Below, piece after piece: positions 11,445 to 23,790 of a stretch of 64,000 nt of DNA. Below the pieces are notes generated by a model. It made no database searches. It had not been told where the DNA came from and saw nothing but the letters and a program-made list of their open reading frames with translations. Position 1 is the stretch's first letter; each line of letters opens with the position of its first letter. The translations under genes were made by a program, and so were the position numbers. The stretch is from Hysterangium stoloniferum. Its lineage: Eukaryota > Basidiomycota > Agaricomycetes > Hysterangiales > Hysterangiaceae. Where the stretch lies: the NCBI GenBank assembly GCA_015178975.1, contig WHVD01000081.1:186001-250000 (forward strand), in the 5' to 3' direction.

Positions 11445-11723
11445 TGTAACGGGAGCGGACCTGGTGGCGGACTTGGGACGGAGCGGTCTACCGCCGTTGT
11501 CTCAGGGGGTAAAGAGAGGGTAGATAATTTTCCGATCAGTACACTGTTTCATTTCTATTATCTGTCGCTAGGGGGTTTAGTCTATGAATGCTAGCATAAA
11601 TAGGGAAACCACCCATTAGCTATGGTAGTTATTTCGAATTGGAGCCTATTCCTACTCTGTTAGTTCCTCTTCGTAAGAAGCTCAAACCGAAGGATTATGC
11701 TATCTTAAAAGCCGAACCTTACA
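11445..11723 (+). repeat. Gypsy 5' LTR
   Basis: 279 bp, TG...CA ends, about 94 percent identical to the 3' LTR. Where the copies differ, this one more often keeps CG and the 3' copy has TG or CA. No primer-binding site was identified in the CTTTTTGAGTATTTTG that follows. Confidence 0.95.
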
Positions 11724-11809
11724 CTTTTTGAGTATTTTGTCTTCAATTTTGTATTCTTTTATATTTTCTACTAGTGGACTGATCACCCACTAGGTTTTAA
11801 CAATAACAC

Positions 11810-13696
11810 GTGTGCACACAATCAAACCAAATACCTACCATTACCACCAAAATGTCCGAGATTAATCAACCCGTCACTCACCGAGGCACAGTCCGAAGCG
11901 CAATCCCCGTGTGGAGCAAGAGAATTGTTCGAAAAATGGTGGTAGTTGATGAGTTGAATGATCCGGCCGGTGCATCAGTGAGTAGTACTTCTTCGCCTCT
12001 GAATGCCACAGGCCCCAAACCAATCCTCCCTACTCATCAGAGGGGAGAGGGAAGGATGGACCATGATGCCGAGATGGAAGAGGTATCGACAACAACCTCT
12101 GATTCCTCGATGGCCACATCTGGTGGACACGACCATAGTGAAGCCTCGAAAGAATCGTCTGAAAGCAGGAGAGAGAGAGCTCCTTTTCCCCTCATGAATG
12201 AATACCTCCATACTCCGGTTACTCTTCATAACTGGACATACCAGTATAACCTATTGTATCCCGAAGAGCTAGCAGCCCCTCGAAAGACCTTCAGGAGGAT
12301 GCTGCGAAAGGAGAAACCTCTCATCCACACAAAGTCGCTCTTTTTTCCAGAGCGGTTTGAAATGGAGAGCAGTGGCGATGACAATGAAAGACAGGATGGA
12401 GTGTCCAAGGCTATGGCACTTGAGCGCAGCCAGGCTGCTCGGTTTAGATGGTCCGATTGTTCAGAGTCTGACGAAGATCAGCTGGGGCTGTTACCAGAAA
12501 CGTGGACCTTACCTAACGTCAGGAGAATGATGAGAGGGTTGGAGAGTCCAGTTACTTTTCCCCCTGTATCTCTAAATCTAAGTGCCATTGTCATTGAGGT
12601 AGACAAAAATGAACCCATGACACCCGAACCATCCTCCTCTAGGTTAGAGCCTGCAAAAGCAGCTGGATCTAAAAACAAGTTGTCAACCCAGTCCCCTAAG
12701 GGAAAGGAGAGAATGGAGGGTGAACGTCCCTTAAAGAAACCTAATAAAGCTTCCCCGAGTTTAAACACTGGTGGGGAGAGCAAAAAGAGAAATCATCAGT
12801 TGCTGAGAAAGCAGATGGATAAGAATGTGACGAACCAGTATGTACAAGAACCCTCACAGGTTCCCGATGGCGGGTACTTTGCAGTAGGTGGGCAAGGAAA
12901 GTTCGAACCACCATCCGACTCAAGCAGCCCATCTAGTAGTGATGGATCAGATGATTCAGCCAGCAGTATATCCACCGATTTGGAAATCAGTAGAAGGAGC
13001 ACAGACTCACCTGATTCAGAATCAGGATCAGAAGATTTTACGGAAAGCAATTCTGAAACAGGGAAGAAGAAGTGTGGAAAGAAAAATTCACCAAGCTCTA
13101 AACACATTAGACATGAAAAGTGAAAAAGGTCGAAGGCCGATGCTAAGCGGACTAAAAAATTGTTAGCTGGAGTCAAAACGAAACAGGCTGTGATATATAA
13201 CGGCATAGCTGAAATTGATGTACTTGAAGCCTTCATCTACACCTATGATCTCTGGGCAGAAATTAATGGGTTAGATTGTAAATGGGCTGTTAAGCTCATC
13301 ATTTACTTCCTGGATGGCAAGGCTAGTTCATTCTATATGAAACATGTGGCATTGAGCAAGCGGAAGTGGACATTAAAGGCTGTGTACGATGGTCTTTTTG
13401 ATTATTGTTTTCCTGCAGATTACAAGTTGCAGTTGCATAAGCGATTGACCACATCGCGACAGGGTGGAAGATGCTTTCAGGATTTTGCTTGAGATGTTGA
13501 ACATAATGTGATTCGGTTTCCTGACATCCAGGAGTGTCAACTTAAGCAGATTATATGGGATGGCGCATATGATTACCTTAAGGAAAAATGGTTAGACAAG
13601 GGGTTAAACCCTGACAACACATCATGGAAGAGACTCATCAAGACTGCTACTCGATTTGAAGTAGCGCAAGAGTTTCGTAAGATAGACAAAGGATGA
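11810..13696 (+). pseudogene. gag: Gypsy gag
   Basis: One frame spans this interval with in-frame TGA at 13,121-13,123 and 13,490-13,492; both fit a former CGA (EK-R-KRSK and FA-R-DVEHN). The first 430 residues are Ser/Glu/Asp-rich and look disordered. The part after 13,160 (YNGIAEIDVLEAFIYTYD, then KWAVKLIIYFLDGKA) is the retrotransposon gag capsid domain. The start chosen is the TTG/ATG region at 11,810-11,852; the ATG at 11,852 (MSEINQPVTH) is the likelier initiator. The frame ends at TGA 13,694-13,696, overlapping the next frame's ATG as ATGA. Gag packages the RNA in cytoplasmic particles. Confidence 0.85.
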
Positions 13697-16600
13697 AGGG
13701 TAACCTCATTTATGAACAAGCCAATCAGGTAGTGGGACAAACTGTTGAAAAAGGAAAAAGAACTCATCCATCGACATCTTCCAGGTTTGAAAACACCACT
13801 AAAGTACCTCACTTGAAATTGAGTTGTACAGAAATGAATCAAATTCGAGCAGAAGGACGATGCTTCAATTGCAAGAAGGAGGGTCATGAATCCCACAATT
13901 GTCCTCAAGGAAAATTCCTTTCGGCACCAAAAAAGGGTATTGTGGTGTCTGCTGGATCTGTCAGAGTTAAACGACTCACAGATTTGGAGAAAAAAAAGGA
14001 GCATGCAGAGATACCACTCCACATGGCCTCCTTTGTGTTGAGAAATACGGAAGACCAACAGGAGTTTAATATTTTGCATGAGCGGATTTATGCAGCTTGG
14101 CTTCAAAAATCAATTACTGAATATTTTGGGCCAGATACTGCCATCACTGAGGGGCAAAATCCAATGACACGATTTGAAGTGTCATTGACAATGGCAGATT
14201 TTATGATTAAAGATAATGTCTTACCTGGACCTCTGCTGCACATTGGAAAGGTAGAATGTAGGGAACCTGGGTATCGCGTGGATCAAAGTATATTAAGTAA
14301 CTCCGAATGGTCTGGGAAAAGACTTACCAATAACTGTGCCGACCGAATTGCTGTCACAACCCTAATACAACATCAGTGTTGTCTGTATTTTTCAAATGTT
14401 GATTCCATTGATGCCGGGATGCATCACACTGAGCAGTTTCAGGTGATATTTGATCATTGTCACTGGACATATGAAATAGTAGATCGCCTCCGACCCCACT
14501 TGTATATGGCAATATCAAAACAGGCCCTCCTAAGTGGGGACTGGACGATCGCTCAAATGGCTAGTACAGCTATTTTAATGGAGGGCGGGACAGATCAAGG
14601 AGAGTCTCTAGAGGATGATGAACCAATGAGTGAAGACAGGCCCACTCCAGGGCAGTACCTCCTGGCCACTTTGAAAGAGTATTTCATGCCAGAGGAGGCA
14701 TTGCAGGAAGGGATTTCCCCCGAAGCTCGGTTTCAGGTACATACAGAAGAGTCTGGCTTGCGGATTTGGGATGAGTCCAATACTGACTTGCCATTGTTTA
14801 TGCCCTGGTCTGTGTTCAGGGTTGACGAAGCCATAGAGGATAAAATACAAGCCGTGTATGAAGAACACATACCTGGGTTCACCGAAGATATGCCAGCTTT
14901 TCAACGACACTGCCAGGAGGCAATGTGTAAGTTGTCGGAGATTTGTTTTCGAGTCTATTATAAGACAGGGATCTTGACAGATATAAATGGAGTGGAGCGA
15001 CAGCGATTTATCATCCAATTCACTGCAGAATTGTATCAGATTCATGACCGGGAGTTATCAGTAACATACTTGGTTACAAAGGACCATCTCCAACATGATA
15101 AATGGACTGTGCCACAGATCGTGGCCAGGGGAGAAGTCACAGAGGACTTGACAGGGGCAGTTGTATTTGTCAACACCGCTCATATGCCTAAGAAAAAGGT
15201 GTTAGTACATAGGAGGAAGAGTCAGTTGCAAAATGACAGGGTTGAAATGGTCCAGTGTACCTCAATGCAACCAAAAGACTTTAATCGTTGCCTACCGAAA
15301 CCTGTGGTCATTGAGGCATTCATCAATGAACGACCGGTGAAAGCCCTAATCGATAGTGGATCACTTGCAGACTTCATGTCGACGATGTTAGTCGATCAGC
15401 TGCAGGTAGTCAAGGATCCACTAGTAAAACCACTTACTATCCAGTTGGCTGTTCACAGATCATGGTCAAAAATTAATTATTCAGCTACTGCTGAGTTTTC
15501 ATATCAGAATATAAAGTGTACTCGGCATTTTGATGTTGCTAACCTTGATTCATACGACTTGATATTAGGGACCCCTTTCATATTTCAACATCAAGTTATG
15601 ATGGGGTTGAATCCTACAAGGGTCAACATTGGGTCAGCTCTGCCACTCCCCATGGAAGGAGATACCATCGAGACTCTCCGTTCTGCAGTAGCGGAAATTT
15701 TTGATGATGAGTTAGAGAGGTTAAGGGCAGATTTACATGCTGAAGTGGCTGACCTTGACCCAGACACTGCTTCAACAGCACTGCCTCCATTAAGGGCTGT
15801 TAATCATACCATTCCAATAATTGATGAAGCCAAAGCTTACTCATGGAGACCATCAAAATGCCCTGAAGCAATGAGGGATCTATGGCATGAAAAAAAAACC
15901 GCGTATATCAAGAATGGGAGGTGGAGGGTAGCCATGGGAACGAACACATGTCCTATGCTCATTATTCCTAAACCTCCAAAGGCTGACGGCACTTTGCGAA
16001 TATGCACAGTAGTGGATAAGTGTGAGCAGAATGCTAACACATATAAGCTGGTGATCCCCTTGCCAGATATTGAAGCTATTCTACAAAATGTTGTGCATCA
16101 TAAGTATCGGAGTTTGATAGATGGAAAGGATGCCTACGAGCAGATCCAAGTGGTTCCTGAGCATGTCCACTGGACATTGTTCACCTCTCCTGATGGCACT
16201 ATGGAAAGCCTGACATTAAAAATAGGGGATTGCAATGGTCCGTCAACCTACCAGACATTGATGAACCACATATTTGCACCATACATTGGCATCTTCATGG
16301 ATGTATACTTGGATGATATTGCCGTATACTCTGACTCTATCAGTGATCATGTTAAGCATCTATGCACTGTGTTTACAGTGCTCTGTCGGGAAAAATTATA
16401 CCTGGCTGTCAACAAGATGCACTTGTTTGCTTCGGAGTTACCAGATTTAGTGCATGTGATTAACAATAAAGGTATAAAAATGGACCCACATAAAGTCGAT
16501 ACAGTGGGTAACTGGAAGATCCTGACGAATAAGCAACTTCTGGCAGGATTTTTGGGGGCAGTGGGATATCTCACTAACAACTGTGAGGGAGTTCGAATCC

Positions 16601-18048
16601 CAATGGCTATTTTAGCAGCGCAAATGGGAGTAAACAGGCAGTGGCATTGGGGTCCAATGGAGCAGCGTGCCTTTGAAGATGTGAAGTGTATTGTTCAGGC
16701 CCATCGTGACAGTTATAGAATTGCATTGGACTACTCACGAGGTCATCAAACCATTAATTTGGTGACAGACACTTGTTTAACAGGTGCAAGTGGCATTCTC
16801 AGTCAAGGTGAAGATCTCTGCACTGCCACAGTAGTGTCATTCTGGTCAGGGAAGTTCAACTTGGTGCAACAGAACTACCCTGTCCACGAACAGGAGTTGT
16901 TGGCTATTGTGGAATCATTGAAACGATTCCAGTCACAACTGTTGGGGGTAAAATTTCGAATCTGTACTGACCATAAAGGGATAGAATATATACTTACACA
17001 GAAGAACCTGTCTCCGAGGCAGACACAGTGGCTGGATCTTCTAAATGAATTCCACTTTGAGATTCACTATATCCCTGGAAAGTTGAATACATTTGCAGAT
17101 GCTTTATCGAGAATCTATAGTGATGAGCCCTTGGGCACCATTAGGGCTGAATCCGAGTATGTAACTGACATTCCAGGGATGGAAGAGGATACACGGGGGG
17201 TGCACTACGTTTCAGGGGTTCCTGGCTTCAACAGTGTGTCAACACCACTGTATACAGGGTCTGCAGCGGTAGCATTGGAGGAAGCACCAAGACAGTCAGG
17301 AAGGTTGGCTACTCAAACACATCCGTCATATGCAACACTTGCAGGGATGGGAGCAAGGAGGAAAGGACGTATTGAAGGATCACGAGAGACGACCGAAAAG
17401 ACACACATTGGTCATAGTAAGTCATCTGGATCGCCCCTGGAGCATCCATCACAAGGGGTGAGGGGCAAAACACCAAATACGTCTGGTCATCAAGATTACA
17501 TTGAATGGCCTTCTTCACGAGTGACAATGGAGGATGCGTTACCTGAGTTGCCTTCAGATTTTCTACTAGCAGAAATCCCATTGGAGGGCCATGCAGGATT
17601 GGACATCCCAGAAGTCCTACGACAACAGTATGGATCAGATGTTTTCTTCTCTAGGATATGGGCAACACCACAGGAGTATAAGGGCTTTACGTCACAGGAT
17701 GGGTTTCTGTTTTTAAATCTGGAGGGCGTCAAACTACTTTGCACCCCTGATATTACCATTGGGAATCTACAAGTGTGGGAAATTGTTATCTCGCATGCCC
17801 ATTCCATCTTGGCACATCTAGGGGCAAGGAAAACTGCCACATATTTGCAAACCAATGTGTGGTGGCCATCATTAACCAAGGATGTCGAATTATTTTGCAG
17901 GTCATGCAGTGTGTGTGCCACTTCGAAATCTGAAACACAGAAACCACAGGGACAACTTTGTTCAATGGAAGTGCCATCACAGCTGTGGGAGGCAATTGGG
18001 ATTGATTTTGTAGGACCCTTGCCAGCGTCCAGGAATCACCTTGGAGAG
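13693..18048 (+). pseudogene. pol: Gypsy pol, 5' part
   Basis: A long open frame, interrupted by the solo LTR at 18,049. CCHC knuckle CFNCKKEGHESHNC at residues 57-70. A linker of about 480 residues contains two or three copies of a module (YF.P..A..EG..P..RF.V, later ..W...(Q/K).(A/V)). Protease DSG at 554-556. RT with YLDDI at 872. RNase H from VTDTCLTGASG at 1024, through HEQELLA and CTDHKG, to DALSR at 1136. Integrase H2C2 zinc site with H1368 and C1405/C1408. The first catalytic Asp (IGIDFVGPLP) is at 1438. This stretch has no internal stop, unlike gag. Confidence 0.93.
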
Positions 18049-19203
18049 TGTGATGTATCAGCATCATCTCATAATATTCTCTTAATTTTCTGTGGATTAT
18101 TTAATATTCTTTCAAATTTATTGTAGTTTTTACTATGTTTATTGTGAAAAATAGGCCTTATTCCTTTTGACTTCACATAAATAATAGCATATATGGACTC
18201 ATATTATGCTATTATTACTTAATTTATTTATTATAATTTTTAACTAATTATTTATATTTTATTTACTTAGTTATTGCCTTTCGGCACCTTGCTGCAGCCC
18301 AGTTTGCGCATTTTTGAAGTCATGTGACTTATTAGATAAGCGTCCGGTAGGTTAGAACCCTTGTCTCAGAGAAGGGAATCACATGATAAATAAAGGGTAA
18401 ATAATGAGTAGAATATGAGGTCATTATGATCTAACTAATGACCTCATAAACTAAATAATTAGCTAATCATTGAGTTATCAAAATGTATATAAGGAGGGCC
18501 AAGTTTCCAATAAAATCATCTATCACACACATATTTTACAGTACAGCACAGAAGCTTACCTCATCATCCTAAGGACAATAATAGCCTTAGTCTGATACAC
18601 TCACTGCAAGCACCTATACTTGCAGCATCTTGAATCTTTGTCAGCAACTCTTGGACTTAGCTAATCATCTAAGTTCCTCAGCCTCACAGCTACCCTTTAG
18701 GCTTATTAATTAGATAATAAACCTAATAAGTATCTAAGTATCCTTACTGAAATCCCTGCCAATACTAGATTATTCAAGGCCCAGCCCTAAGTTTATTGAA
18801 TTAATCAAGTACAAGCACTCAGATAATCCAATACAAATTACTTTCTCTATTAATAAATTATTTAACACCTTGTTAAATAACTATTAATAGTTACAAATAA
18901 GCATACAAGAATCCGAAGCTCTTATATCAAGTCTCTGCCAAGTTACTGCGCATATATTCAGCTTCCAGCCCCTATTCTCAAGGAATAGTTCTTTTATTTG
19001 CTAAAAGAGTCATACACAGTTCTATTGAACCTTTCAATAATCAAAATAAGCATTGATTTAAGTTGTTTAAGCTTCATAGTGCAGCTCATTAATCTATCAG
19101 TATTTAAATTACTAGACCTTTGCTTATTTTATTGTTGAAGCTCTGTGGCACTATAGCATACAGTATATTGAGCTATCTAAGAGAATCCCCTGAATACATT
19201 ACA
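18049..19203 (+). mobile_element. Solo LTR, family B, inside gypsy integrase
   Basis: 1,155 bp, begins TGTGATGTATCAG and ends CATTACA, with target duplication GAGAG at 18,044-18,048 and 19,204-19,208. Removing it restores the integrase frame across GECDS/FDSICVIIDHL-type sequence. Minus-strand relatives lie at 53,197-53,867 and 39,920-40,992. The apparent ORF ending at 18,126 simply reads into this LTR. Confidence 0.95.
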
Positions 19204-20994
19204 GAGAGTTCGATAGCATCTGCGTTATTATTGACCATTTAACTTGCATGGTCCATTTAGCACCGGCGCACAGCAACTATACTGCTATTCAAATGGCTGA
19301 GGTGATCTTTGACCATGTTTACAAGTTGCATGGGCTGTGCGACAAAATCATTAGCGATCAAGATTCATTATTTACAAGTATCTTTTGGAGAGAGCTTCAT
19401 CAATTGATAGGAGTCAAATTGTGGATGTCTTCATCATACCACCCCCAAACAGATGGTGCTACCGAATATGCAAATCGGACAATGACACAAATGCTTAGGC
19501 AATGTGTAGCACCAAACCAGAAAGATTGGGTGTCGAAGGTGTCAGCTATTGAGTTTGCAATGAATAACGCTACATCAGAAACAACTGGGATTCTCACCTT
19601 TTTATTTGAATTATTGTCAGCTGCCACGGCCACTACTCTGGGACAACAATACGAAGTATCCAGGTGTCCTTGAATTTGCAGAACGGATGAAGCTAGCAAT
19701 CATGAATGTGCACGATGAGATACTGACTGCCAGGGTTAAGCAGACGCGGCAGGCAAATTGACACCGGAGGTCTGCTGTATTTAACATCAATGATTTGGTT
19801 TATCTATCCACGAAGAACTTACGCTTACCAAAAAATCGGGCACATAAACTGCTGCCAAAATATATCGGACCTTTTAGGATCATCTGGGTACTGGAGCCAG
19901 GAGCAACATACCAGTTGGAACTGTCAAGGGAGCTCAAGCAACAGGGGATTAACCCAGGTTTTCATGCCTCGTTGCTTCGTATACACATTCCGAATGATGA
20001 TCGTCTGTTCCCAGGGAGGCAGTTGAGGTGGATTCCTGGTTTTGGTAGTCAGCCGTGTGAGTGGGCAGTAGAGAAGATTCTTGCTCATTCAGGCAAGGGC
20101 CTCAAGGCCTTCTTTGAGGTTTTGTGGAACACTGGAGAAACTACCTGGTTGCCATATCAAGCTGTTCAGCATGTTCATCCATTGAAGGCTTACCTGGAGG
20201 CACTAGGTGTTACAAGTGTTCGAACATTGCCCAGGGGCCAAGGGCAGCTCTCGAATCACATCGAAGTTGCCAAGATGTCTTTGAGCTCAGAGTTTCATCA
20301 GGAAGTGTCTTACATATCAAGTGCTGAAGACTTGCCTCCTATTTATGTTGGTTCAGCTGTCCCAATCACTGAGCAAGAATCACCCACTATGGATGCTCAA
20401 GATTATCCAACACAAGTATCCACAGAGTTTTTGACGACTACAATGGCTGCCTTTTGCGATAGTGCTTTTCGAGGCGTCCACGTGGCATGGGATTTGCATA
20501 TGGAGCAGTTCGAGACTATGCAGCGTCAACTCATTGAAGCACAGCAGAGGAATAACATACCGCAATCCAAACCTATGGTCAACCCTCGTGTAAGGGAACG
20601 GACCCATGCCTGGAGGGAGAGACAACAACCTGTGTCGCTGATAGACAGGTTGTCTCCACGGCGAGACATACCAGGCACCCTACCATCACCACAGGCCTCA
20701 AGTGCTATCCGTCACCAGAGAAGGAGGCGGCAGCAGGGTACTTCCGGGCCAGCGGCATCATCTTCCTGCCTGGAAATTCGGCCTGGGAAGGGCATGCCAG
20801 TCTTACATCCGCTGCAGGCCACAGAGGGGTGTGTAAGGGTGTCAGCACAATATTGGGTGATGAAGAAGGACAGACCAGATGCATTGATGCAACAGATTGG
20901 TCATGGCCAACAGGAGGAGATGGACCTCGATGGCAGTTATGTGAGTGATGACTTAGACGAGCTGGAGCAGGGGGTGAGGGAATTGCATTGCTAA
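19204..20994 (+). pseudogene. pol: Gypsy pol, 3' part (integrase end and chromodomain-like region)
   Basis: Continues the integrase core (IISDQDSLFTS with the second Asp, SSSYHPQTDGATEYANRT with the Glu). A frameshift in the T-run near 19,600 moves the frame to PFYLNYCQLPRPLL. An in-frame TGA at 19,759-19,761 (QAN-stop-HRR, a likely former CGA) precedes the GPY/F-type module KYIGPFRI. A divergent chromodomain follows (EWAVEKILAH, FFEVLWNTGETTWLP, YLEALGV). In chromoviruses this domain targets integration to chromatin. The C-terminal 250 residues are low-complexity and unassigned. Confidence 0.9.
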
Positions 20995-21042
20995 ACCAGC
21001 CCGCTGTTAATGGCACACTGCATTGCAGCGTGGGAGGGCGGG

Positions 21043-21321
21043 TGTAATGGGAGTGGACCTGGTGGTGGACTTGGCACGGAGCAGTCTACCACCATTGTCT
21101 CAGGGGGTAAAGAGAGGGTAGATAATTTTCTGATCAGTACACTGTTTCATTTCTATTATCTGTCGCTAGGGGGTTTAGTCTACGAATGCTAGCATAAATA
21201 GGGAAACCACCCATTAGCTACAGTAGTTATTTCAAATTGGAGCCCACTCCTACTCTGTTAGTTCCTCTTTGTAAGAAGCTCAAACCAAAGGATTACGCTA
21301 TCTTAAAAGCCGAACCTTACA
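21043..21321 (+). repeat. Gypsy 3' LTR
   Basis: 279 bp, same ends as the 5' LTR, preceded by the purine-rich tract at 21,030-21,042. Confidence 0.95.
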
Positions 21322-21350
21322 GTCTCCCCATGACAGTATGTAACACTCAC

Positions 21351-22286
21351 CGTTGCTTGAGCTCATGACAGATAGTCTCCTCAATGTGTACATGCAGCGC
21401 ATGTGGGAAGTGTGTGACACAGCTGGGTCTGTTTCCAAATGGCTTGCTCATCAACACTGTCACAAGGGTTCTTTTGAGAATGGATGCAGTCTAACAGCAG
21501 TGCAACCGGTAAGTGACAGCATAGCAGGCAACAAATAAGAGCCACCGCCACTCACACATCAATGTAACAAACAGAATACAACAAGTGTTTCAAGTCACTC
21601 ATGGGAAGCCAACTGAATAATCCCGCAGCCTGCTCCAGGTTCAACTCGAGGTGTGCAAATAGCTTGAATCCTGTGACGGCAGCTAAGAAGGGACTAAAAC
21701 CCTTGTTCAAACCCAGGAGCTGGTAGCCAAGCGATGTAGGCATATCGGTCAGTACATCCAACACCTTGAACTGAACATCCGAGACGTAGTGGTGAAAGAT
21801 GACTGATAGGAATCTTTGTGAGGCGGTGGTGACATCGGTGCTGTGGCAGTAATGTGAGTATGGCAGAGGTGGTGGCAATGGGAGAAAGAAGGGTAGAGAC
21901 ATGTACTGAGCATTTGAGATGCTGCCTATGAATATCCAAGTGGAAATGGAAATAATGCCGATAGCATGAAGTTCAACTGTGTCATCAACAGACACAGTAA
22001 TCTTGATGCTCCCGGCACTGGGAACCATGGATAGCAAGAAGTTCAACTGTGTCATCAACAGACACAGGAACATTGATGGGAGCATCAAGGCCATTATAGT
22101 GATCCCACTTAGGACCATGATGGGTTTGTGAAACCGAGGGGCTTCATCATTGTTGTAGAAGTGATTTTTATTCAAGTGCTTGGATTCGGTGGTAGTGCAG
22201 AATAAACCTGGGGTGGGAAGGAATGAGGTTATACTAACAGGCAATATTATAGCACCAAAAATATCATCAATTGTATTGGGAACCAT
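21351..22286 (-). pseudogene. Unknown membrane-protein gene, inverted copy 1
   Basis: Exon of about 244 codons (22,286-21,556; ATG at 22,286 is tentative), then a 65-nt intron 21,555-21,491 (GTGAGT...GTTAG), then exon 21,490-21,351 ending at another GTGAGT donor. Hydrophobic stretches (GAIILPVSITSFL, PIMVLSGITIMALML, IGIISISTWIFIGSI) suggest several membrane helices. The conserved part includes FKVLDVLTDM and LGYQLLGLNKGFSPFLAA. Exon two lacks one base relative to the plus-strand copy and runs into TGA, so this copy is broken. The gypsy element sits 24 nt into the next intron. Family not recognised. Confidence 0.6.
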
Positions 22287-22289
22287 GCA

Positions 22290-22945
22290 TCCGAACTTGG
22301 AAGATCAAGAAATGCTGGGCAGTTTGTATAGATATTTATTCAGGCAATGAATAGTGATTGTCGATTGTCCCACACAGCCTGATGTGCTTTCTTTAGATAG
22401 ATCAAGCTATAAAATTCCATTTATTTTCTATTAAAAAATAGTATGGGTTGGCTTAATGTCAATGCACACTACAATGGCTCAATAAGCTTGTCATGAAGTA
22501 CTTGTACCAATCAATGTGTCAGTCAGTGAATCACCGTCATACATGATAGGTTGGGTGACTGGTTGGGTGTACATGGGTTAAATCAGGCATCAGCCCACTG
22601 AGCATGGTCAAAGTACAAATTGGTAAACTATTATTTTTTTTCATTTTGACATCAGTGGAATGGCGATAATTCTGAATTATTTATGGAGAAACATAAGAGC
22701 ATTTAGATTTATTGTTTTACATGTAATGAAACCATATCGGCCGATACCCTACACAACCTCTATTTGGCCAAAGACAAAAAAAGACCAGACGGTTGAGAAA
22801 CGAAGCATCAATTTAGGTCACGTGTGATCAGTATCGCCTGTTTTAAGCGTTGGAAGGATGCTTCTTAATGGCGCTGAATCTGACATGGGTGCCCATGGGA
22901 CCCATGATAGGGAAGTCGCTACTATTCAGTGTCGGTCATGGGAGG
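22290..22945. other. Spacer between the inverted copies, no gene seen
   Basis: AT-rich sequence without a supported ORF, tandem repeat or mobile-element end. Confidence 0.5.
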
Positions 22946-22949
22946 CCGT

Positions 22950-23165
22950 AAGGTGTGGTATGTGACTCGCGTATGGTATTTGAGCCGATTTTCGGACGTC
23001 TCGGGGATCAAATTCTGCATTTACCCCTGCTTTTGAATTGTGGTTTTAATATGGAAACATCGTCTCTACTTTTAGCTTGGCTTCAAAACAGCCGAAATAC
23101 ATGGCTCAAGTATAATGATGAGAAACATGTATTGGTGTTTATATCTGGGAGGCCGAGTAAATTCA
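22950..23165 (+). pseudogene. Fragment related to 11,068-11,439
   Basis: Carries CGTATGGTATTTGAGCCG and TTTTGAATTGTGGTTTTAAT and, after a deletion, the EKHVLVFISG segment. It joins the next gene at about 23,165, whereas on the minus strand the same fragment follows that gene. The order of the two units is therefore reversed between copies. Confidence 0.5.
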
Positions 23166-23175
23166 TTGACCACCT

Positions 23176-23790
23176 CATTTCCACCTCCTCCGCCCTACTC
23201 ACATTACTCCCACAGCACCGATGTCCACACTGCCTCACAAAGATTCTTATCAGTCATCCTTCACCACTATGTCTCGGATACCCAGTTCAAGGTGTTGGAT
23301 ATACTGACCAATATGTCTATATTACTTGGCTACCAGCTCCTGGGTTTCAACAGGGGTTTTAGTCCCTTCTTGGCTGCCGTCACAGGATTCAAGCTATTCA
23401 CACACCTCAAGTTGAACCTGGAGCAGGCTGCGGGATTATTCGGTTGGCTTCCCATGAGTGACTTGAAATGCTCCTTGTATTCGGTTTGTTACAGTAATGT
23501 GTGAGTGGCGGTGGCTCTTATTTTTTGCCTGCTATATTGTCACTTACCGGTTTCACTCCCCCTAGACTGCATCCATTCTCAAAAGACAGCCTTGCGACGG
23601 TGTTGATGAGCAAGCGATTTGGAGGCAGACCCAGCTGCGTCGCGCACTTGCCACACGCGCCGCATGTACAAATCCAGGAGACGATCTGTCGTGAGCTCAA
23701 GCAACGGTGAGTGTTATGTGCAGCGACGAATAGTTATATACTTGACAATGATTTTCTAGACATGCTGCGGTGATCGGTGTATTGCCTTGA
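23176..23790 (+). CDS. Unknown membrane-protein gene, copy 2, three exons
   Basis: Exon to 23,500, a 65-nt intron 23,501-23,565 (GTGAGT...CCTAG), exon 23,566-23,706, a 53-nt intron 23,707-23,759 (GTGAGT...CTAG), then a final exon. Splicing gives one open frame: FKVLDILTNM, LGYQLLGFNRGFSPFLAA, LPMSDLK, then LHPFSKDSLATVLMSKRFGG, ICRELKQR and a short tail HAAVIGVLP before TGA at 23,788-23,790. The first intron has the same length and position in copy 1, and the two proteins are roughly 80 percent identical over 90 residues, so the model is good. The 5' end is not defined. A one-base slip near 23,781 would fuse this frame to the membrane/repeat frame that follows, so the two may once have been one gene. 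Confidence 0.55.

Larger units (their letters stand above)
11445..21321 (+). mobile_element. Ty3/gypsy LTR retrotransposon, complete but decayed
   Basis: A 9,877-bp element with 279-bp terminal repeats that begin TGTAA and end CTTACA, flanked by a perfect 5-bp target duplication GTCTC (11,440-11,444 and 21,322-21,326). Domain order is gag, CCHC knuckle, protease, RT, RNase H, integrase, chromodomain-like region, which is the Ty3/gypsy chromovirus order. A purine-rich stretch GTGGGAGGGCGGG abuts the 3' LTR. A 1,155-bp solo LTR splits the integrase. The coding frame carries three in-frame TGA codons and at least one frameshift, so the element cannot be autonomous. The two LTRs differ at 17 of 279 positions, 16 of them transitions. 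Confidence 0.96.

Noticed and set aside
18049..18126. C-terminal end of gypsy pol at 18,126
   Set aside because: That stop lies inside the inserted family-B LTR; the integrase resumes after 19,208.
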